Source of the DNA: UBA11663 sp049616325
Lineage (GTDB): Bacteria; Bacteroidota; Bacteroidia; Flavobacteriales_D; Sanyastnellaceae
Assembly: GCA_049616325.1 (NCBI GenBank)
Contig: JBMZHG010000009.1
Coordinates: 1 to 64,000 of the forward strand
Length of the DNA: 64,000 bases
Direction of reading: 5' to 3'
The notes under the pieces were generated by a model. The model was not told where the DNA came from, did no database searches, and saw only the letters and a program-made list of their open reading frames with translations. The translations under genes and the position numbers were made by a program. How positions within the stretch are numbered: position 1 is the stretch's first letter; each line of letters opens with the position of its first letter. Positions 58,988 through 64,000 of the stretch are shown here, one piece after another.

Positions 58988-59015
58988 GGAAACGAAAAAA
59001 TCGCAAATCGTTTCC
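58988..59015. promoter_or_regulatory. Candidate TetR operator palindrome
   Basis: GGAAACGA at 58988-58995 and its exact complement TCGTTTCC at 59008-59015, separated by 12 A-rich bases. It lies 19-46 bases upstream of the -7 box, where a bound dimer would cover the -33 element. The rest of this 187-base spacer holds nothing I recognise. Confidence 0.5.
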
Positions 59016-59141
59016 GGCGTTCGCTTTCCACGATTGCCTCAGTCGGCTCCGGTCAAATCGAGGCGCCAACTGGACACCCATCCCTCGGTCTCCCTACTCG
59101 GTGTCGCGGTTGAACCGCTGGTCGTAGGCATCCATGGCTGT

Positions 59142-61178
59142 TCAGGACAAAGCCCTTGCGATGAGGTTGTCGTCCGCGTGGTTGGCACGCGTGACTTTCA
59201 AGCGAGGCTCCATGTCCATGGCACGTTCGATGGCCCATTGAGCTCCTTCGTTTCGGGCCCAGCTCCGACGCGCGATGCCGTTGTTGACGTCCCAGTGCAG
59301 CATGGACCGGAGACGGCGCTCGCTGTCTTCGCTGCCGTCAATGAGCATCCCGAAACCGCCGTTCATCACCTCGCCCCACCCCACGCCTCCGCCGTTGTGC
59401 AGGCTGATCCACGTCGCGCCCCGGAACCCGTCGCCGACGAAGTTGTGGACAGCCATGTCCGCCGTGAAAGCCGAGCCGTCGTAAATGTTGGACGTCTCGC
59501 GGTACGGACTGTCCGTACCGCTGACGTCGTGGTGGTCGCGCCCCAGCACGACAGGTCCCTTCAGGCGACCGTCCTTGATGGCGTCGTTGAACGCCGAGGC
59601 GATCTCAGCGCGACCCTGGGCGTCCGCGTACAGGATGCGCGCCTGCGAACCCACGACGAGCTTGTTGGCCTTCGCCTCGCGGATCCACCGGACGTTGTCT
59701 TGCATTTGCTGCTGGATGTCGGAAGGCGCTTCGGCCATGAGGCGCTCGAGCACCTCGGCCGCAAGGTTGTCTGTGACGTCGAGGTCGGCCGGATCGCCGC
59801 TGCAGCACACCCAACGGAACGGACCAAAGCCGTAGTCGAAGCACATCGGGCCCATGATGTCCTGCACGTACGAGGGGTACTTGAACCCGTCGCCGTCCTC
59901 GGCCAAAATGTCGGCCCCCGCGCGGCTCGCCTCGAGCAAAAACGCGTTGCCGTAATCGAAGAAATAGGTGCCGCGCGCCGTGTGCTTGTTCACGGCCGCC
60001 GCGTGCCGCTTAAGCGACGCCTGCACGTGAGTTTTGAACGTCTCGGGGTCCGCGGCCATCATCGCGTTTGCCGCCTCAAAGTCCAGGCCCACGGGGTAGT
60101 ATCCCCCGGCCCAGGGGTTGTGCAGCGAGGTTTGGTCTGAGCCCATGTCCACAAGCACGCCGTCTTCGTCGAATTTCTCCCAAACCTCCACGACGTTTCC
60201 GAGGTAGGCGAACGACTCAGCGCGTTTAGCAGCCACCGCCTCACGTACGCGAGACGACAACTCATTGAGGTCGGTAACCACGTGATCGACCCATCCCTGC
60301 TCGTGGCGCTTGTACGCCGCCGCAGGGTTGACTTCGGCCGTCACAGACACGCAACCCGCAATGTTGGCGGCTTTCGGTTGCGCGCCACTCATGCCTCCCA
60401 ATCCTGCGGTGACAAAGAGCTTGCCCGCGAGCCCGTCCGTGGTGTCGGTCACGCCGCGCTTTCGGTCAATCATCCGCCCCGCGTTCAGAACCGTGATCGT
60501 CGTGCCGTGGACGATGCCCTGCGGGCCGATGTACATGTACGAGCCGGCGGTCATTTGGCCGTACTGGCTCACCCCGAGCGCGTTCATGCGCTCCCAATCG
60601 TCGGGCTGGCTGTAGTTGGGGATGACCATGCCGTTGGTGACCACGACGCGCGGCGCTTCCCGATGCGAAGGGAACAGGCCGAGCGGGTGGCCAGAGTACA
60701 TGACAAGCGTTTGGTCTTCCTCCATCTCGCTCAGGTACTTCATGGCCAGGCGGTACTGCGCCCAGTTCTGGAACACGGCACCGTTTCCGCCGTACGTGAT
60801 GAGCTCTTCAGGATGCTGCGCCACGGCCGGGTCCAGGTTGTTCTGAATCATGAGCATGACGGACGCCGCCTGCCTGCACTTCGCGGGGTACCACTCGATG
60901 GGGTACGCCTTCATGGCGTGGGTCGGACGAAGCCGGTACATGTAAATGCGTCCGTACGCGCGCAACTCGGCAGCAAATTCCGGCGCCAACTCCGCATGTT
61001 GGGAGGTTGGGAAGTAACGCAGCGCGTTTTTCAAGGCGAGCGCCTTTTCCTTGTCCGTCAAAATGTCCTTTCGGACAGGTGCGTGGCTCCATTCGGGGTT
61101 GCGCTCGACCGCAGGGGGCAACACGGCGGGAAGGCCTTCTTGTATCGCGGCTTGAAGTTGGGCAGGGGTCAGGGTCAT
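59142..61178 (-). CDS. hutU: Urocanate hydratase
   Basis: Second enzyme of histidine degradation; it converts urocanate to imidazolonepropionate using a tightly bound NAD. The 678-residue length is the long form. Family blocks are EELITYGGNGAVFQNWAQYRL, YSGHPLGLFPSH, TAGSYMYIGPQGIVHGTT, the NAD-binding TAGLGGMSGAQPKA and the active-site region WVCCSGDPADLDVTD. HutH, HutI and HutG are not in the window. The start overlaps the DUF5522 stop (ATGA), so both are made from one transcript. Confidence 0.95.
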   Translation of the reverse strand: MTLTPAQLQAAIQEGLPAVLPPAVERNPEWSHAPVRKDILTDKEKALALKNALRYFPTSQHAELAPEFAAELRAYGRIYMYRLRPTHAMKAYPIEWYPAKCRQAASVMLMIQNNLDPAVAQHPEELITYGGNGAVFQNWAQYRLAMKYLSEMEEDQTLVMYSGHPLGLFPSHREAPRVVVTNGMVIPNYSQPDDWERMNALGVSQYGQMTAGSYMYIGPQGIVHGTTITVLNAGRMIDRKRGVTDTTDGLAGKLFVTAGLGGMSGAQPKAANIAGCVSVTAEVNPAAAYKRHEQGWVDHVVTDLNELSSRVREAVAAKRAESFAYLGNVVEVWEKFDEDGVLVDMGSDQTSLHNPWAGGYYPVGLDFEAANAMMAADPETFKTHVQASLKRHAAAVNKHTARGTYFFDYGNAFLLEASRAGADILAEDGDGFKYPSYVQDIMGPMCFDYGFGPFRWVCCSGDPADLDVTDNLAAEVLERLMAEAPSDIQQQMQDNVRWIREAKANKLVVGSQARILYADAQGRAEIASAFNDAIKDGRLKGPVVLGRDHHDVSGTDSPYRETSNIYDGSAFTADMAVHNFVGDGFRGATWISLHNGGGVGWGEVMNGGFGMLIDGSEDSERRLRSMLHWDVNNGIARRSWARNEGAQWAIERAMDMEPRLKVTRANHADDNLIARALS

Positions 61179-61342
61179 GTCGTTTTCTTGGTGAAGCGGC
61201 CGGTGCGTTTGTCAAAGCCGTAAGGGCAGTGCTTGCACCCGCTTTGGCAGCAGTGGCCGCGCTTCAGGTGGTACGCCTCCGTGAAGACAATGAAGCCTTC
61301 GGGGGTCGTGTAGTAGTCCTCGGGGTCAAGCTCCTTGGGCAT
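61175..61342 (-). CDS. DUF5522 small Cys-rich protein
   Basis: A 55-residue protein with the DUF5522 pattern: GFIVFTEAYHLKRGHCCQSGC followed by KHCPYGF. The four cysteines CC..C..C could bind a metal or cluster; this is inference. The ATG at 61342 follows a perfect TACTTTTG box by four bases, although the frame is open further upstream. It is translationally coupled to hutU, which hints at a role in that enzyme's maturation or in histidine use. The first 17 bases overlap the end of the thioredoxin-like gene. Confidence 0.85.
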   Translation of the reverse strand: MPKELDPEDYYTTPEGFIVFTEAYHLKRGHCCQSGCKHCPYGFDKRTGRFTKKTT

Positions 61343-61931
61343 GCCCCAAAAGTACCGCCAACTCGGCCTGAATGTTCTGTTGCTTGTCCGCGGTGTACCA
61401 CTTGTGGACTTCCTGGCTGTACGTGTGCGCAAGGACGGGATCCGACTTGATGCGCCTTACGAGCGCCATGGCCTCCTCGGGCCTCGGGCCCCACGTGCCG
61501 AGGACGTTCAGGTCCGCGTCAAGCAACACCGTCTTGGGAATGGACCGGCCGCCGTTGGTGAGAAACAAATCCATCACGTCGACGTTCTCGTCGCGCAACA
61601 ACACGCGCACCTCGAGCTTGCCTGCAGCTTCCGCTTCAAGGGCTTCGTGCACGGGAAGGATTTGGGCTCCGTCTCCACACCAAAACTCGTTCAACACCAG
61701 CATCCGCGACCCTGCCTGCAACCCAGACGCTGCCGACTTGAGGTCCGCGCGCAGGCCTCCCTTCGCGAGCGACTTTCGAATCCGCTTGACGCGCTGCTGG
61801 TTGATTGGGATGTACTTGTCGTAGGGGGCCTCCTCTTCGTTGGGGTTGGGCACCGCTTCCAGCAGTCCATCAAGGTGATCTGTCACCGAAATCGCCTTGT
61901 TCCAACCTTTCTCCAGCAAGCTCTTTTCCAT
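61326..61931 (-). CDS. Thioredoxin-like protein lacking the CxxC pair
   Basis: A 201-residue protein with a helical N-terminal half and a thioredoxin-like C-terminal half (SRMLVLNEFWCGDGAQILPVHEAL, DVMDLFLTNGGRSIPKTVLLDADLNVLGTWGPRP). The active-site position reads WCGDGAQ, keeping one cysteine only. It resembles the Thioredoxin_9-type family often seen in Bacteroidota. A redox role through a single Cys is possible but unproven. The ATG at 61931 follows a TACTTTTG box by four bases; the eleven upstream codons are not used. Confidence 0.82.
   Translation of the reverse strand: MEKSLLEKGWNKAISVTDHLDGLLEAVPNPNEEEAPYDKYIPINQQRVKRIRKSLAKGGLRADLKSAASGLQAGSRMLVLNEFWCGDGAQILPVHEALEAEAAGKLEVRVLLRDENVDVMDLFLTNGGRSIPKTVLLDADLNVLGTWGPRPEEAMALVRRIKSDPVLAHTYSQEVHKWYTADKQQNIQAELAVLLGHAQGA
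61347..61354 (-). promoter_or_regulatory. -7 box TACTTTTG of DUF5522-hutU
   Basis: A perfect TAnnTTTG box ending four bases before the ATG. It lies inside the 3' end of the preceding gene. Fifteen bases, box through ATG, are identical to those at 61929-61943. Confidence 0.6.
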
Positions 61932-61935
61932 GCCC

Positions 61936-61943
61936 CAAAAGTA
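61936..61943 (-). promoter_or_regulatory. -7 box TACTTTTG of the thioredoxin-like gene
   Basis: A perfect TAnnTTTG box ending four bases before the ATG at 61931. Confidence 0.65.
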
Positions 61944-61968
61944 GCGCTGCAGCCTGCCTCGCAATGCC

Positions 61969-61976
61969 TAACTTTG
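61969..61976 (+). promoter_or_regulatory. -7 box TAACTTTG of the PurF-like gene
   Basis: A perfect TAnnTTTG box nine bases before the ATG at 61986. Confidence 0.6.
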
Positions 61977-61985
61977 GCGCCGTCC

Positions 61986-63878
61986 ATGAGCGACTTCCTT
62001 CAGCACGAGTGCGGCATCGCATTGCTCCGCCTCAAGAAACCTCTCCAGTATTACGCCGAGAAATACGGCACGCCTTTCTACGGGCTGAACAAGATGTACC
62101 TGCTGATGGAGAAGCAGCACAACCGAGGCCAAGACGGTGCGGGGCTTGCGAACATCAAGCTCGACGTCAACCCCGGCAAGCGGTACATCAGCCGGATGCG
62201 ATCCGTGGACCCTCGTCCAATCCAAGACCTGTTCCAAAAAATCATGAGCCGCTTCACCGATCTCTCGGCGGAGCAACTCCAAGACACCGTCGCCCTGCAA
62301 AACGACCACGCCTTCACGGGCGAATTGTTCCTCGGTCACTTGCGCTACGGCACCTTTGGCAAAAACGAGATTGAGAACTGCCACCCGTTTTTGCGCCAAA
62401 ACAACTGGCGCACCCGCAACCTCGTGGTGGCTGGGAACTTCAACCTCACCAACGTCGACGAACTGTTCGACGTGTTGGTCCAAATCGGCCAGCACCCCAA
62501 ACAGAAGTCCGACACCGTCACCGTGCTGGAGAAGATTGGTCACTTCCTCGACGAAGCCAACCAAGAGCTTTTTGACCAACTGAAGAGCAAAGGCTTGGAC
62601 AACCAGAGCATTTCAGAGCGCATTGCCGACACCCTCGAGGTCGAGCAGGTGCTCCGTCGCGCTTCCACCGATTTTGACGGCGGGTACGTGATGTGCGGAC
62701 TCCTCGGCCACGGCGACGCCTTCGTGATGCGGGACCCCAATGGAATCCGGCCCGCCTACTGGTACGAAGACGACGAAGTGGTGGTGGCCGCCTCCGAGCG
62801 CCCCGTCATCCAAACCGCCTTCAACATTCCCGCCGACCGCATCCAGGAGGTCACTCCCGGGTGCGCGCTCGTCGTGCGTCGGAACGGGCAAACCCACCTC
62901 GAAGAAATTCGGCCTGCCGGCGAACGCAAAGCCTGCAGTTTCGAGCGCATCTACTTTTCTCGAGGCAACGATGCGGACATCTACCGTGAGCGAAAGGCCT
63001 TGGGCCGCGGAATTGTGCCCAAGGTGCTTGAGGCTGTTGAACACGACCTCGACAACACGGTCAGCAGCTTCATTCCCAACACGGCAGAGTCGTCGTTTTA
63101 CGGGTTGCTCAAAGGCCTCGAAGAGCACCTGAACACGAGCAAGATTGCCCGCATCAAGGGCCTGGGCACCGACCCCGATCACGCGGAAATCGAGTCCATC
63201 TTGAACGAGCGTCCCCGGGTGGACAAAATCGCCATCAAGGATGCCAAACTCCGAACCTTCATCACCGAAGACAGTTCGCGCGACGACCTCGTGGCTCACG
63301 TGTACGACATCACGTACGGCACGGTGAAACGCGGAGTCGACAACCTTGTGGTGATCGACGACAGCATTGTGCGAGGCACAACGCTGAAGAAGAGCATCCT
63401 TCACATCCTCGACCGCCTCGGGCCCAAGCGCATCGTGGTGGCCTCGAGCGCACCTCAAATCCGCTACCCCGACTGCTACGGCATTGACATGGCTCGCATG
63501 GGCGACTTCATTGCCTTCCAGGCCGCCGTTTCGCTCCTCAAAGAACGAGGAATGGAGCACGTCTTAAAGGAAACGCACGAAGCCTGCAAGCACCAGCTTA
63601 CCCTGCCTCTCGCGGAAAACGTCAACCAAGTCAAGCGCATCTACGAACCGTTCACCGCGGACGAAATCAGCGACCGCATCAGCCAGTTGCTCACGCCAGC
63701 CAACATGAAAGCGGAAGTGAAAATCATCTTCCAGAGCATCGAAGGCCTGCACGACGCCTGCCCCGACCACACGGGTGACTGGTACTTCACGGGCGATTTT
63801 CCCACGCCAGGCGGCCACCGCGTGGTGAACAAGGCATTCGTCTACTACATGGAGGGCAATTCCGCTCGGGCGTACTGA
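61986..63878 (+). CDS. PurF-like amidophosphoribosyltransferase
   Basis: A 630-residue protein with an N-terminal glutamine amidotransferase domain and a C-terminal phosphoribosyltransferase domain. Cys9 in QHECGIALLRL would become the catalytic N-terminal residue after removal of eight residues, as in PurF. The glutaminase part also has KQHNRGQDGAGL and GHLRYGTFG. The PRPP motif is NLVVIDDSIVRGTTLKKS. It is longer than the standard PurF (about 500) because of insertions at about residues 60-100 and 150-220, and fits the longer paralogue found in Bacteroidota. Whether it is the purine-pathway enzyme or a paralogue with another amine acceptor cannot be decided from sequence. Confidence 0.88.
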   Translation: MSDFLQHECGIALLRLKKPLQYYAEKYGTPFYGLNKMYLLMEKQHNRGQDGAGLANIKLDVNPGKRYISRMRSVDPRPIQDLFQKIMSRFTDLSAEQLQDTVALQNDHAFTGELFLGHLRYGTFGKNEIENCHPFLRQNNWRTRNLVVAGNFNLTNVDELFDVLVQIGQHPKQKSDTVTVLEKIGHFLDEANQELFDQLKSKGLDNQSISERIADTLEVEQVLRRASTDFDGGYVMCGLLGHGDAFVMRDPNGIRPAYWYEDDEVVVAASERPVIQTAFNIPADRIQEVTPGCALVVRRNGQTHLEEIRPAGERKACSFERIYFSRGNDADIYRERKALGRGIVPKVLEAVEHDLDNTVSSFIPNTAESSFYGLLKGLEEHLNTSKIARIKGLGTDPDHAEIESILNERPRVDKIAIKDAKLRTFITEDSSRDDLVAHVYDITYGTVKRGVDNLVVIDDSIVRGTTLKKSILHILDRLGPKRIVVASSAPQIRYPDCYGIDMARMGDFIAFQAAVSLLKERGMEHVLKETHEACKHQLTLPLAENVNQVKRIYEPFTADEISDRISQLLTPANMKAEVKIIFQSIEGLHDACPDHTGDWYFTGDFPTPGGHRVVNKAFVYYMEGNSARAY

Positions 63879-63882
63879 GCGG

Positions 63883-64000
63883 TCAATGCGTCACAAGGAC
63901 GCGCACGGTTCGTCGCGTGCCTTCCACGTTCAGGAAATGCATGCCCGCAGGCCAACCCGACACATCCCACGTTTCCTTGTCCGACACGAGTTGTCGCCGC
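63883..64000 (-). CDS. 3' end of a secreted protein with probable T9SS type A sorting domain
   Basis: The minus strand reads an open frame from the window edge to a TGA at 63883-63885. The last 38 codons include TWDVSGWPAGMHFLNVEGT and end VRVLVTH. This is the pattern of the end of the Por-system type A sorting domain: a strand, (D)VS.WPAGM/LYFL, then a final basic and hydrophobic strand. The bulk of the gene lies outside the window. It is convergent with the PurF-like gene, four bases apart. Confidence 0.65.
   Translation of the reverse strand, partial: RRQLVSDKETWDVSGWPAGMHFLNVEGTRRTVRVLVTH

Noticed and set aside
59094..59135. A 13-residue minus-strand peptide (MDAYDQRFNRDTE) just after hutU
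   Set aside because: Codon use looks plausible, but it has no promoter box or known family; too short to support.
1..64000. tRNA, rRNA, CRISPR, insertion sequences, prophage
   Set aside because: No cloverleaf arms with a TTCGA loop, no regular short direct repeats with spacers, and no transposase, integrase or phage proteins were seen in any spacer or frame.

Overview
This window is a dense, high-GC (roughly 60%, judged by eye) chromosomal segment of a Bacteroidota bacterium, most likely a marine member of the Flavobacteriales. The evidence is a type IX secretion (T9SS) type B sorting domain at the end of the 27779-31585 gene, the tail of a probable type A sorting domain at the right edge, the fused MurF-alanine racemase, the ftsX-DUF3098-uppP gene order, LytTR and lipoprotein genes of Bacteroidota type, and promoters built around TAnnTTTG. 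Shine-Dalgarno sites are essentially absent. No tRNA, rRNA, CRISPR array, insertion sequence or prophage was recognised. No intergenic gap reaches 300 bases; the largest (58955-59141, 31586-31757, 35411-35531, 47915-48034, 19055-19174) hold promoters, palindromes or nothing recognisable.

Layout, left to right. 1-1964: 3' part of a secreted cysteine-rich repeat protein. 1965-5513: an M24 aminopeptidase, a BamE-like lipoprotein with an outer-membrane protein, and a divergent EGF-like lipoprotein. 5527-8323: a RidA-family protein, tryptophan 2,3-dioxygenase and an M23 peptidase. 8350-9174: a single AT-rich lipoprotein gene that looks foreign and overlaps the end of a sulfotransferase. 9125-12679: sulfotransferase, polysaccharide flippase and a second secreted dockerin/repeat protein. 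12713-19054: a SUF iron-sulfur cluster operon (sufA-B-C-D-tlyA-sufS-sufE) with an rRNA methyltransferase embedded. 19175-21698: ftsX, DUF3098, uppP and a lipoprotein. 21704-31585: an exported superoxide dismutase, an AsmA-like protein, a small unknown, rsmI, radA and a 1268-residue T9SS cargo protein with a nidogen-like domain.

31758-43856: lepA, rlmN, an orphan LytTR regulator, a serine hydrolase, lipB, a bifunctional sugar-phosphate isomerase, a TonB-dependent receptor, and lysS-sufT-like-dxr. 43937-47914: the translation block rplM-rpsI-rpsB-tsf-pyrH-frr, with hairpin terminators after tsf and frr. 48035-52376: a lipoprotein/DUF2490-like pair, thymidine kinase and murF-alr. 52398-58954: a four-gene TetR-TolC-adaptor-RND efflux operon with a palindromic operator candidate. 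59142-64000: DUF5522 with urocanate hydratase, a thioredoxin-like protein, a PurF-like amidotransferase and the tail of another secreted protein.

The most consistent unadvertised signal is regulatory. At least seven genes have a perfect TAnnTTTG box ending only 4-5 bases before the start codon, and several more have near matches. If the usual Bacteroidota promoter geometry applies, these transcripts begin at or next to the start codon, so they would be leaderless. This rule also fixes many start codons used here. Other points worth attention are the 21-residue Cys-rich repeat with two cysteine layouts, the AT-rich insertion, the TetR and LytTR palindromes, and shared C4-A/T-G4 palindromes in the sufA and rplM leaders.
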